From contig QNXT01000146.1 of NCBI GenBank assembly GCA_003973505.1, positions 1 to 6,049 on the forward strand: a stretch of DNA of 6,049 nt. Direction: 5' to 3'. The position numbers and the translations under genes are program-made. A model generated the notes under the pieces. That model saw only the letters and a program-made list of their open reading frames with translations. It had not been told where the DNA came from and ran no database searches. The first letter of the stretch is position 1, and each line of letters opens with the position of its first letter. The DNA is from Bacteroidota bacterium. Lineage in GTDB: Bacteria > Bacteroidota > Bacteroidia > Bacteroidales > UBA1556. Shown here one piece after another: positions 1 through 6,026 of the stretch.

Positions 1-199
1 AAATGAAAACAAAGCGTGTTTTGATGTGATTCGGGGGAAGCAGAATCTCTGTGTTTTTGTGGAGGGACGTTTCCTTGCTGCCGATTTTGCAAAGTGGGTA
101 CGGATTTTTTTGGTCATGATATATTATGCATTATATATTGTGCTGTACATGCTTGTATCGCCCATCGCCTCTCCTTCTGTCTCCATTAGCAGAACAAAG

Positions 200-290
200 A
201 CAGTTATGTTTAACTGTGGGTAACAGAAAATAGAAACGGGTCTTGATAGTGATCTCCAACGTTTTGTTCGCCAGATGCCCGTGACAGTTA
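200..290. repeat. Clustered ACAGTTA heptamers in inverted orientation
   Basis: The heptamer ACAGTTA occurs at 200-206, its reverse complement TAACTGT at 211-217, and ACAGTTA again at 284-290. The first two form a 7-bp stem with a 4-base loop. The second and third form a wider inverted pair that encloses a further pair, ACGGG at 236-240 and CCCGT at 278-282. The 284-290 copy overlaps the stop codon of the minus-strand tail. There is no good T-run after either hairpin, so a terminator role is weak. The repeats are directly visible; any function is unknown, and chance is possible. Confidence 0.3.
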
Positions 291-359
291 CACAGCGTCT
301 TCAGTGATGGTGACCTCAAGCGTGTAACTTTCATCTTCATTGTAGTGATAGCGATCTCT
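288..359 (-). pseudogene. Possible C-terminal tail of a truncated protein
   Basis: On the minus strand an open frame runs into a TAA at 290-288 and ends with the residues YNEDESYTLEVTITEDAV. The alternating acidic and beta-branched pattern reads like the last beta-strands of an extracellular Ig-like or adhesin-type domain, but the piece is too short (about 23 codons) to assign. Read upstream, towards higher coordinates, the frame passes position 360 and simply becomes antisense to the kinase fragment, so its true 5' part is absent. Codons such as cgc, gag, gtc, acc and gtg look more G+C-balanced than those of the neighbouring genes. The tail-like composition is what I see; that it was once a gene is inference. 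Confidence 0.3.
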
Positions 360-825
360 TATGAATATCGAAAAAATTCGACTGGCCACAGTATTAGACG
401 AAGCTCTTAAACTAAATAGAATACAGATTGAGAATAAACTATTAATCATCAAAAACGAACTAAATCCACATGTTGAGGTTTATGCCGATCAGAAAATGAC
501 CTTTACCATTTTCACCAACCTTATTAGCAATGCAATAAAATTTAACTACCCTGGAGGCATGATTCGGATTAAAAGTAAAAACCTAACTGATAAGGTGCAA
601 GTAATCATAAGTGATGAAGGTGTAGGTATTCCAAAAGAATATATTGATTCCATTTTTTCCATTGCATCGGACTATCAAATGCGTGGCACCGAAAATGAAT
701 ATGGTACGGGTTTAGGGCTAAAAGTTGTAGCCGAATTTATCAGACGAATGAACGGAAGTGTTCGAGCCGAGAGTAATGAAAAAGGAACTAGTTTTATATT
801 TGAACTACCCACTACATTAGAATAA
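352..825 (+). pseudogene. Sensor histidine kinase, C-terminal ATPase fragment
   Basis: This is the catalytic ATP-binding (HATPase_c) domain of a two-component sensor kinase. Numbered from the ATG at 361 (154 residues), the N box is TNLISNAIKF (about 52-61), the G1/D box is DEGVGIP (85-91), and the G2 box is GTGLGL (115-120). The end NGSVRAESNEKGTSFIFELP is a normal kinase C-terminus. The first 45 residues match the linker that follows the dimerisation helices. The phospho-acceptor H box and all sensor segments are missing. In-frame codons continue upstream only to a stop at 349-351, and no ribosome-binding signal precedes the ATG, so 361 is unlikely to be a natural start. The fragment could bind ATP if expressed but could not autophosphorylate alone. 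It converges on the transporter gene, 27 bases away. A complete kinase elsewhere in the genome, cut here by rearrangement or misassembly, is equally possible. Confidence 0.8.
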
Positions 826-852
826 TACACTTACATCCATGCTGTATTTTTC

Positions 853-2169
853 TTAGCTTTTCAACTCTAAATCTTTGTTTGATTTTTTACCCATAAACGA
901 CCAAATCATATAAATAATTCCTATCGCTAAAGATAAAATCGCAAGTCCAAAGGTAACAGAGAATCCCCACAGTTGATAAAAAACAATGCCCAATTGAAAC
1001 GATATAATGGCCCGAAAACCCGTTAATGTAAGATGAATGGATTGATACTGCGCGGCCTCTTCTTTTTTACAAAAATATGCCGACCCAATAAACCATAATA
1101 AAGCCATTGTTGCCGCAAATACTCCGTAAAATAAATAGGCCACCAATAACATCCCGAAAACTTCAATACTTCCCAATTGGAAAGAGAAAGGAAAATGCTC
1201 GGTAAGAGCCATAAACAGCAGATAAAACAATAAGCTGGCAAAGGTAATGGCTGCAAATTTTCGCGGGTCGATTTTGCCCAAAACCTTACCAAAATAAGGT
1301 AATAAAAGAATAGCAAGTATATTATAACCATTCTTATAAAAACCATAAGTTGCATGATTCATCCCTAGGGCTTCATTGAAATATATGGCTATAATGGAAG
1401 CAGTAATCATCCATGCAAAACCATAAAACATAAACCCAATTTCAAATTGTCGATATGGTTTATTGCGAAGCAAAATCCATTTCATCTCGCGAAGAGAATT
1501 TAAACTAGCGGCAAAGAAGCTCCGTTTTATTACTACTTTTTCCTGTGGAACATCAATTTTTGCCAATAAAACAACCGAAAGAATCCCCAGCAAAGCTAAA
1601 ACAGGATACACATATACAAAGGCATAATTATCTATATCCAATAAAAACCCAAACGCAAATGTAACAACCATTAACACCGTTTTGTTTATCGAGCTGGAAT
1701 AGCTGTAAAGCCTCCCAAAATTTTCATGGCTATATGCACCTTTAAGCATCTGATTTATAACAGGGAGAACAATTATCAAATTAAAATAGAAGAAAAAGAA
1801 AATGCCTAAAAATATATAATGGTAGTAAGGAAATGACAAATAGGCTTCATTATTTGTTGGAAAAAGAGCAAGCCCCATAAGAGGAAGATGCGTAAACACT
1901 GCTGCCCAAATAAGTAGTTTCTTTTTATCGGTAATTCGGCGTAAAAACTCATTTACAAAAACTGAAAAAAGCATTAAAATCACACTTAACTGCAATAGAA
2001 TACTTAACTGCATTTTTGTACCCAGCATATCTTTGATAAACACAAATTCGTTGAGGGCAAATACGCCCATAATAACTCCCTGAATAATTGAGAACAATAT
2101 GTGAATACGAAAAACACCAAACTCGGAGTCGGTGATATGCAAACGGTTTTGAATACTTTTTTCAAACAT
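853..2169 (-). CDS. Major facilitator superfamily-type membrane transporter
   Basis: The gene encodes a 438-residue integral membrane protein of the inner membrane. Hydrophobic segments are visible at about 20-46, 55-75, 84-102, 114-140, 160-178, 183-203, 243-265, 278-297, 305-321, 336-362, 382-402 and 404-425. That is twelve in two groups of six, split by a basic cytoplasmic loop (about 204-242), which is the classical major facilitator layout and length. Positively charged loops such as RRITDKKK after segment 2 and GKIDPRK after segment 8 fit the family topology. The C-terminus is a short charged tail. I cannot name the substrate, and no hallmark of sugar, peptide or drug subfamilies stands out. 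The start at 2169 is supported by a soluble, charged N-terminus of about 19 residues before the first segment. It follows iorB in the same direction, but a terminator lies between them, so expression is probably mostly independent. Confidence 0.8.
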   Translation of the reverse strand: MFEKSIQNRLHITDSEFGVFRIHILFSIIQGVIMGVFALNEFVFIKDMLGTKMQLSILLQLSVILMLFSVFVNEFLRRITDKKKLLIWAAVFTHLPLMGLALFPTNNEAYLSFPYYHYIFLGIFFFFYFNLIIVLPVINQMLKGAYSHENFGRLYSYSSSINKTVLMVVTFAFGFLLDIDNYAFVYVYPVLALLGILSVVLLAKIDVPQEKVVIKRSFFAASLNSLREMKWILLRNKPYRQFEIGFMFYGFAWMITASIIAIYFNEALGMNHATYGFYKNGYNILAILLLPYFGKVLGKIDPRKFAAITFASLLFYLLFMALTEHFPFSFQLGSIEVFGMLLVAYLFYGVFAATMALLWFIGSAYFCKKEEAAQYQSIHLTLTGFRAIISFQLGIVFYQLWGFSVTFGLAILSLAIGIIYMIWSFMGKKSNKDLELKS

Positions 2170-2180
2170 CTAACAACAAT

Positions 2181-2213
2181 AAAAAAGGCAGTCCAAACAT
2201 ATTGAACTGCCTT
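2181..2213 (-). terminator. Rho-independent terminator of the iorAB operon
   Basis: Read on the minus strand, AAGGCAGT (from 2213-2206) and ACTGCCTT (from 2192-2185) form an 8-bp stem around a 13-base loop. The stem runs into a continuous T-run (2186-2181). It lies 19 bases past the iorB stop codon and in the correct orientation to end the iorA-iorB transcript. The T-run finishes only 11 bases before the ATG of the transporter gene, leaving very little room for a separate promoter between them. Confidence 0.75.
2194..2201 (-). promoter_or_regulatory. Candidate -7 element for the transporter gene
   Basis: On the minus strand the loop of the terminator contains TATGTTTG, an exact match to the Bacteroidota -7 consensus TAnnTTTG. 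It sits 24 bases upstream of the transporter ATG, so transcription from it would give a leader of about 15-20 bases. I found no good TTG at the expected -33 spacing, only T-rich sequence, so the match may be fortuitous. Confidence 0.25.
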
Positions 2214-2232
2214 AGTAATATAAATCTATTCT

Positions 2233-2814
2233 TTATAAAAATTTCTCAGCTTCTTTCATTCCCGCTTTTAAAGCATTGATATTCAAATTAACAATATCAT
2301 CACCTTTACGACCGAAAATCATTTTTAAGGCACCCTCAAAATCGCTCAACTCCATACCAATAAATGGAATGGCTGCACCAAGAATCACCATATTAGCCGC
2401 TTTCAAACTACCTAAATCTTTGGCAATTTGATCGGCATTAAGGATTACATGATTTGGAAATTTCTTTAATTCACTAATAACACTGTCAATATCAGGGTAA
2501 TTAGGAATATTCTTAAAAGGAACCTCATTGGTAATCAACCATCCATCTTTCGACAACATTTTCACGTGACGTAAAGCCTCCATAGGTTCTACTCCCAAAA
2601 CAATATCGGCTTTTCCTTCAGGAATTAAGTCGGAGAAAATTTCATTTGATGATAAACGAAGATTTGACATCACATCACCTCCACGCTGACTCATACCGTG
2701 AACTTCAGACTGTTTTAGAAATAATCCTTTATTAACAGCAGCGGTACCAATAGTAGCAGCAATGGTTAAAATACCTTGCCCTCCTACTCCGCCTAAAACA
2801 ATATCTTTTTGCAT
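2233..2814 (-). CDS. iorB: Indolepyruvate oxidoreductase subunit beta
   Basis: This is the small subunit of indolepyruvate:ferredoxin oxidoreductase, of the pyruvate ferredoxin oxidoreductase gamma-domain family. With IorA it converts indolepyruvate and other aryl-pyruvates plus CoA to aryl-acetyl-CoA and CO2 in the cytoplasm. The 193 residues are the usual length. Near the N-terminus is the family signature LGGVGGQGILT (7-17), and SEVHGMSQRGGDV (36-48) is the other highly conserved block. It then follows the family fold with VEPMEA (75-80) and a later NMVILGAAIP stretch (141-150). There is no membrane segment or iron-sulfur motif. The ATG at 2814 begins directly before the conserved signature. 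It lies 26 bases downstream of the iorA stop, which indicates co-transcription, and is followed by a good terminator. Confidence 0.93.
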   Translation of the reverse strand: MQKDIVLGGVGGQGILTIAATIGTAAVNKGLFLKQSEVHGMSQRGGDVMSNLRLSSNEIFSDLIPEGKADIVLGVEPMEALRHVKMLSKDGWLITNEVPFKNIPNYPDIDSVISELKKFPNHVILNADQIAKDLGSLKAANMVILGAAIPFIGMELSDFEGALKMIFGRKGDDIVNLNINALKAGMKEAEKFL

Positions 2815-2840
2815 TTTATATAATATTAAAAATGATAATC

Positions 2841-4439
2841 TTATTTTTTCTTATTTGCACGAATACGAGCACCTAATGTAATAATACACTCACGACGAGG
2901 AATAACTACAGAAACACCATGGTATTCCATCTCCTCTTTCATGACTTTGATGTTCTCTTCATGATTTTTCTTGATTGGATTAATAACACGAACGTGCTCT
3001 TTTTCCACTCCCAAGCCAATACAAATATCTTCTATTTTGCCCGTTGCTTGAGAGGTTTGACCTCCAGTCATACCCGTAGTACCATTATCCAAAATCAAAA
3101 TGGTAACTGGAGCTTTAGCATTTACACAGTCTAAAAGACCTGTAAGTCCGGAGTGCGTAAAGGTAGAATCACCAATAACAGCTACAGCAGGCACCAAACC
3201 AGCCTCGGCAGCACCTTTAGCCATCGTAATCGACGCACCCATATCCACACATGAGTTAATAGCTTCCAATGGCTCTAAAGCGGCCAAAGTATAACATCCA
3301 ATATCAGAGAACACTCGACCTTCGCCAAAATGCTCCATTACAATATTTAGTGCAGTATATGAATCGGTATGGGGACATCCCGCACATAAAGCCGGTGGAC
3401 GTTGAGTAACCACTTCAGGAATATCATATTGCTCAGCTACTTCATGACCTAAAGCAAGTGCCACAAGATTTGGACTTAACTCTCCATCACGAGGTAAAGC
3501 ACCATCCAAACGTCCGTGAACTGGTTTACCAAGGTTTAAGTAACCTTTCAACTGCTCTTCAACCAATGGATAACCATCTTCTAAAACTAAAATCTCATCA
3601 ACACTATCGTATAAAGATTTAAGCATTTTGATAGGCATGGGATATTGCGCAATTTTTAAGACAGGAAAGTCAATACCTTCAGGGAAGTTCTCCATAAGGT
3701 AATTATAAGCAATACCCGTTGTAATAATACCCAAAGACTTATCTTTTCCCTCCAACAGTTGATTATAACCTTTTTCTTCTGATTCTTTTTCGAAAAGAGG
3801 TTGATTTGCCAATAAGGCTTTATACTGCACTCGTGCAATACCTGGCAATAAAACAAACTGACGTTTATTTTCTGGAAGTTTCAACTCATTTTGAGGTACT
3901 TTTTCACCCAAAACAACACCCGCACGCGAGTGTGCCAAACGAGTAGTGATTCGAATTAACACAGGCACATTCAATCGCTCCGACATTTCGAAGGCATAAG
4001 CCATCATATCGTAGGCATCTTGTTGATTAACGGGTTCTAACACAGGAATCTGTGCAAATTTACCATAATAACGTGAGTCTTGCTCATTCTGCGATGAGTG
4101 CATTGATGGATCATCTGCCGAAACCACTACAATACCACCATTAACACCGGTAATAGCAGCATTCATAAAAGCATCAGCCGCTACGTTCAATCCCACATGT
4201 TTCATGGTAACTAAAGCACGCTTGCCAGCATAAGAGGTTCCTATGGCCATTTCCATAGACGTTTTTTCGTTGGTAGTCCACGAAGCAACAATTCCACCAT
4301 TTTTAGCTTCCTTCGAGCGAAGAATGTATTCTGTAATCTCCGTAGAAGGTGTTCCAGGGTAAGCATAAACTGCTGATAAACCAGCATCCACTGCTCCTTG
4401 AGCAATTGCTTCATCCCCTAATAATACGATCTTTTGCAT
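2841..4439 (-). CDS. iorA: Indolepyruvate oxidoreductase subunit alpha, short form
   Basis: This is the thiamine-diphosphate-binding catalytic subunit, 532 residues. The N-terminal half (about 1-170) is the pyrimidine-binding domain, with YAYPGTPSTEI (25-35) and TNEKTSMEMAIG (56-67). Residues about 235-310 form the middle domain. The C-terminal half carries LCAGCPHTDSY (351-361), then VIGDSTF (421-427) and LDNGTTGMTGG (450-460), the diphosphate/Mg-binding signature. Archaeal IorA proteins are typically longer, ending in a ferredoxin-like domain with two 4Fe-4S clusters. Here the protein stops just after RRECIITLG (516-523), and no CxxCxxC array is present. C352, C355 and C382 have the CxxC-x26-C spacing of the proximal cluster site of related oxidoreductases, so one cluster may remain. 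It leads the operon from a promoter about 40-70 bases upstream, and the ATG at 4439 starts right at the conserved N-terminus. Likely role: catabolism of aromatic amino acids, or in reverse their synthesis from aryl acids. Confidence 0.93.
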   Translation of the reverse strand: MQKIVLLGDEAIAQGAVDAGLSAVYAYPGTPSTEITEYILRSKEAKNGGIVASWTTNEKTSMEMAIGTSYAGKRALVTMKHVGLNVAADAFMNAAITGVNGGIVVVSADDPSMHSSQNEQDSRYYGKFAQIPVLEPVNQQDAYDMMAYAFEMSERLNVPVLIRITTRLAHSRAGVVLGEKVPQNELKLPENKRQFVLLPGIARVQYKALLANQPLFEKESEEKGYNQLLEGKDKSLGIITTGIAYNYLMENFPEGIDFPVLKIAQYPMPIKMLKSLYDSVDEILVLEDGYPLVEEQLKGYLNLGKPVHGRLDGALPRDGELSPNLVALALGHEVAEQYDIPEVVTQRPPALCAGCPHTDSYTALNIVMEHFGEGRVFSDIGCYTLAALEPLEAINSCVDMGASITMAKGAAEAGLVPAVAVIGDSTFTHSGLTGLLDCVNAKAPVTILILDNGTTGMTGGQTSQATGKIEDICIGLGVEKEHVRVINPIKKNHEENIKVMKEEMEYHGVSVVIPRRECIITLGARIRANKKK

Positions 4440-4735
4440 ATATTTAAATGATTTATTTTTTGTATTTCTATTTGCCGCAAAGGTAAAAAAATAATACGAC
4501 TAATAGCAATTATTATTACGCTCAAATAATTCGATTAACAACTTGACTATAATATATTTAACCCAATACATATTATATTTATAACGTTTCTATCTTAGGT
4601 TGTAAAATAAAGTTGAATAAAGTACGTATATAATCATAAAAAAACGTAACTTTATAAACTGTAATTGAGTAATACGAATAGGATGTAAACGTTAGCATAC
4701 TACACATATATACGCTTAATCATTAAATAAAACGT
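4440..4735. promoter_or_regulatory. AT-rich divergent intergenic region
   Basis: These 296 bases between the divergent iorA and acpH-like genes contain no open frame of note. The iorA promoter lies at the left end. On the plus strand I see TAACTTTA at 4647-4654, one base off the TAnnTTTG element, but with no TTG at the right distance, so no promoter for the acpH-like gene is assigned. Short inverted words are present (TAACGTTT at 4582-4589 with AAACGTTA at 4687-4694, and CGTATATA at 4625-4632 with TATATACG at 4707-4714). In sequence this AT-rich they may be chance. Confidence 0.5.
4478..4509 (-). promoter_or_regulatory. Bacteroidota-type promoter for iorAB
   Basis: On the minus strand TACCTTTG (4485-4478) matches the Bacteroidota primary sigma -7 consensus TAnnTTTG exactly. 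TTG at 4509-4507 lies 21 bases upstream, at the edge of the expected -33 spacing. Transcription would begin at about 4470 and give a leader of about 30 bases before the iorA ATG. The leader is A/T-rich without a Shine-Dalgarno sequence, as is normal in this phylum. Confidence 0.65.
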
Positions 4736-5848
4736 ATGAATTTTTTAGCTCATCTTAAACTTTCTGGAGATCATGAAAAAATCATGATAGGGAATTTTAT
4801 TGCCGATCATATTCGGGGAAATAAAATTCATCATTTTCCTGAAGAAATTAAAGAGGGTATCATGCTTCATCGTAAAATAGATTATTATACAGACCACCAC
4901 CCTGCTTTTATACAAACCCGAACTCGTTTGCATAAAAAATACCATAAGTATGCCGGAGTAATTGCTGATATATTCTACGATCATTTTTTAGCGCGTAATT
5001 GGGACGATTATTCGGAGATATCTCTATCCCATTTCACCTCATACAGTTACGGGATTTTACTTCGAAATTACACCATTCTCCCACGCAAAACCAAACAGTT
5101 GCTTCCGTTTATCATTATGCAAAACTGGCTAGCCAGCTATGGAAAATTCGATGGTTTAACACGTGCTTTCGACATGATGTCGCGACGAGCAAAAAACAAA
5201 TCGAATATGGAGCTTGCTGTGGACGATTTACGTGCTGATTACGATTTATACAAAGCTGACTTTGAAAGGTTCTTTCCTGATATTGCCAATTTTTGCGAAA
5301 ATGAACTTAACATTTTATTCCCTGGTGAGAAATGGGTTAATAAAAATCGCATTATTAAAACGGCAAAGCTTGAGCTGATTATAAAAGAACGTGAAGAAGA
5401 AAAAAGAAAGATTGAAGAGGCTCAGAAGAAAAAGAAAATTAAAGAATTAGCCCGAAAAGCAAAGGAGCAAAAAAAGCAAGCTGAAAAAGAAAGAAAAGCG
5501 GAAGAGAAAAAACGTAAAGAATTAGAGAAGAAGAAAAAACAAGCAAAAAAAGACTCTTCGAAAAAGAAAACAGAAAAAGTAGCCCAAAAGCAAACCGCTT
5601 TAACTGAGGAAAAGAAAACCCCTGAAAAGAAAAAAGCAAGTAAAAAAGAAACTCAGGATGTAAAAGCAAAAGCTTCTGCAAAAACTTCAAAAACAAAACA
5701 GGTTAAAAAAGTGGCTAACGAAGTAAAATCAAAAACCTACTCACGCATAAAAGCCATCAACGAATACACCGATAAAAGCCTTGAAGAATGGAAAAAGGTA
5801 TCGAAAAACTATATTAAAAGGATACGTACTTCAAAATATTTATCGTAA
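4736..5848 (+). CDS. acpH: AcpH-like acyl carrier protein phosphodiesterase with Lys-rich tail
   Basis: Residues 1-195 match AcpH (DUF479), which hydrolyses the 4'-phosphopantetheine arm from acyl carrier protein. Visible family motifs are MNFLAHL at the very start (which fixes the start codon), GNFIADHIRGN (19-29), HRKIDYYTDHHP (45-56) and DIFYDHFLARNW (78-89), carrying the metal-site Asp and His residues. QNWLASYGKFDG (129-140) and the RFFPDIANF end (178-186) also fit. Escherichia coli AcpH ends at about 193 residues, whereas this protein has 370. Residues about 206-275 are a continuous charged helix rich in Lys, Glu, Arg and Ala, probably coiled coil. Residues 276-335 are Lys/Ala/Thr/Ser-rich and probably disordered, and 336-370 are a short amphipathic basic segment with aromatics. 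By hand count 54 of the last 170 residues are Lys. No membrane segment or signal peptide is seen. The domain call is firm, the tail's role is unknown, and some DUF479 proteins may have other substrates. Confidence 0.88.
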   Translation: MNFLAHLKLSGDHEKIMIGNFIADHIRGNKIHHFPEEIKEGIMLHRKIDYYTDHHPAFIQTRTRLHKKYHKYAGVIADIFYDHFLARNWDDYSEISLSHFTSYSYGILLRNYTILPRKTKQLLPFIIMQNWLASYGKFDGLTRAFDMMSRRAKNKSNMELAVDDLRADYDLYKADFERFFPDIANFCENELNILFPGEKWVNKNRIIKTAKLELIIKEREEEKRKIEEAQKKKKIKELARKAKEQKKQAEKERKAEEKKRKELEKKKKQAKKDSSKKKTEKVAQKQTALTEEKKTPEKKKASKKETQDVKAKASAKTSKTKQVKKVANEVKSKTYSRIKAINEYTDKSLEEWKKVSKNYIKRIRTSKYLS

Positions 5849-5873
5849 ATGTAAAGCTTTATTTTATGAGGAA

Positions 5874-5892
5874 AGGTTTGATAATCAAGCCT
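5874..5892 (+). other. Small hairpin after the acpH-like gene
   Basis: AGGTTTGA (5874-5881) pairs with TCAAGCCT (5885-5892) around a 3-base loop. There are seven Watson-Crick pairs and one G-U wobble when read as plus-strand RNA. It begins 25 bases past the acpH-like stop codon. No T-run follows (the next bases are CCCCATCC), so it is not a typical intrinsic terminator. It could protect the 3' end of the message or be part of a larger structured element with the repeat to its right. Confidence 0.4.
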
Positions 5893-5940
5893 CCCCATCC
5901 TATTAACCTGAGTTCGATGTAAGCTTTGCTCACAGTTTCA

Positions 5941-6026
5941 GATAATTAGTTCATATACGACTCAAATATACGATGGACTATCGAGATAATTCGAGTATAT
6001 TTGGGGAAGTATATGGGCTAATTATC
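5941..6026 (+). repeat. 86-base imperfect inverted repeat / long hairpin
   Basis: The left arm has GATAATTAG (5941-5949), CATATAC (5952-5958) and CAAATATAC (5963-5971). The right arm has the exact complements in reverse order: GTATATTTG (5995-6003), GTATATG (6009-6015) and CTAATTATC (6018-6026). Between the outer blocks, TT (5950-5951) faces GG (6016-6017), and T5962 faces G6004 next to a C5961-G6005 pair. As plus-strand RNA this is an 18-bp outer stem with two G-U pairs, a small internal loop, and an 11-bp inner stem with one G-U pair. The 23-base loop contains TATC-GA-GATA. No coding frame or T-run is associated. It could be a non-coding RNA, a dispersed intergenic repeat, the end of a small mobile element, or a protein-binding site. 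Confidence 0.7.

Larger units (their letters stand above)
1..360. other. Unassigned left-edge region with no complete gene
   Basis: No intact gene is recognisable here. By hand count it is about 42% G+C, against roughly 30-33% in the first 120 bases of the kinase fragment that follows. One plus-strand frame is open from the window edge to a stop at 221-223. It could be the tail of a protein entering from the left (it includes the string GKQNLCVFVEGRF), but its last 30 residues look like translated non-coding DNA and I do not recognise a family. A minus-strand frame from an ATG at 117 is also open to the left edge and is equally unrecognisable. The only part with a convincing protein-like character is the minus-strand tail at 288-359, listed separately. 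The region probably belongs to a different genomic context from the sequence beyond 361. Confidence 0.5.

Noticed and set aside
26..223. Plus-strand 65-residue open frame at the left edge
   Set aside because: Its internal ATG has no ribosome-binding support, the second half looks non-coding, and the frame is open to the window edge, so at best it is the tail of something else. No family recognised.
131..340. Minus-strand 69-residue open frame
   Set aside because: It overlaps the more protein-like tail in another frame, and its Arg/Cys/His-rich composition is not convincing.
1023..1355. 110-residue minus-strand frame inside the transporter gene
   Set aside because: It lies wholly within the transporter reading frame, and its hydrophobic content is explained as an out-of-frame shadow of membrane segments.
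4543..4556. TTGACTATAATATA as an overlapping sigma-70 style promoter
   Set aside because: The -35-like and -10-like words are only a few bases apart instead of about 17, and this phylum uses a different consensus.
4582..4714. Inverted words TAACGTTT/AAACGTTA and CGTATATA/TATATACG as operators
   Set aside because: The pairs interleave instead of nesting, are only 8 bases each in very AT-rich DNA, and do not line up with a recognised promoter.
5439..5696. 85-residue Phe/Leu-rich frame antisense to the AcpH-like tail
   Set aside because: It is simply the complement of Lys/Glu codons (AAA/GAA read as TTT/TTC), which imitates a membrane protein.
5874..5892. Hairpin as intrinsic terminator of the acpH-like gene
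   Set aside because: No T-run follows on the plus strand, and there is none after it on the minus strand either.
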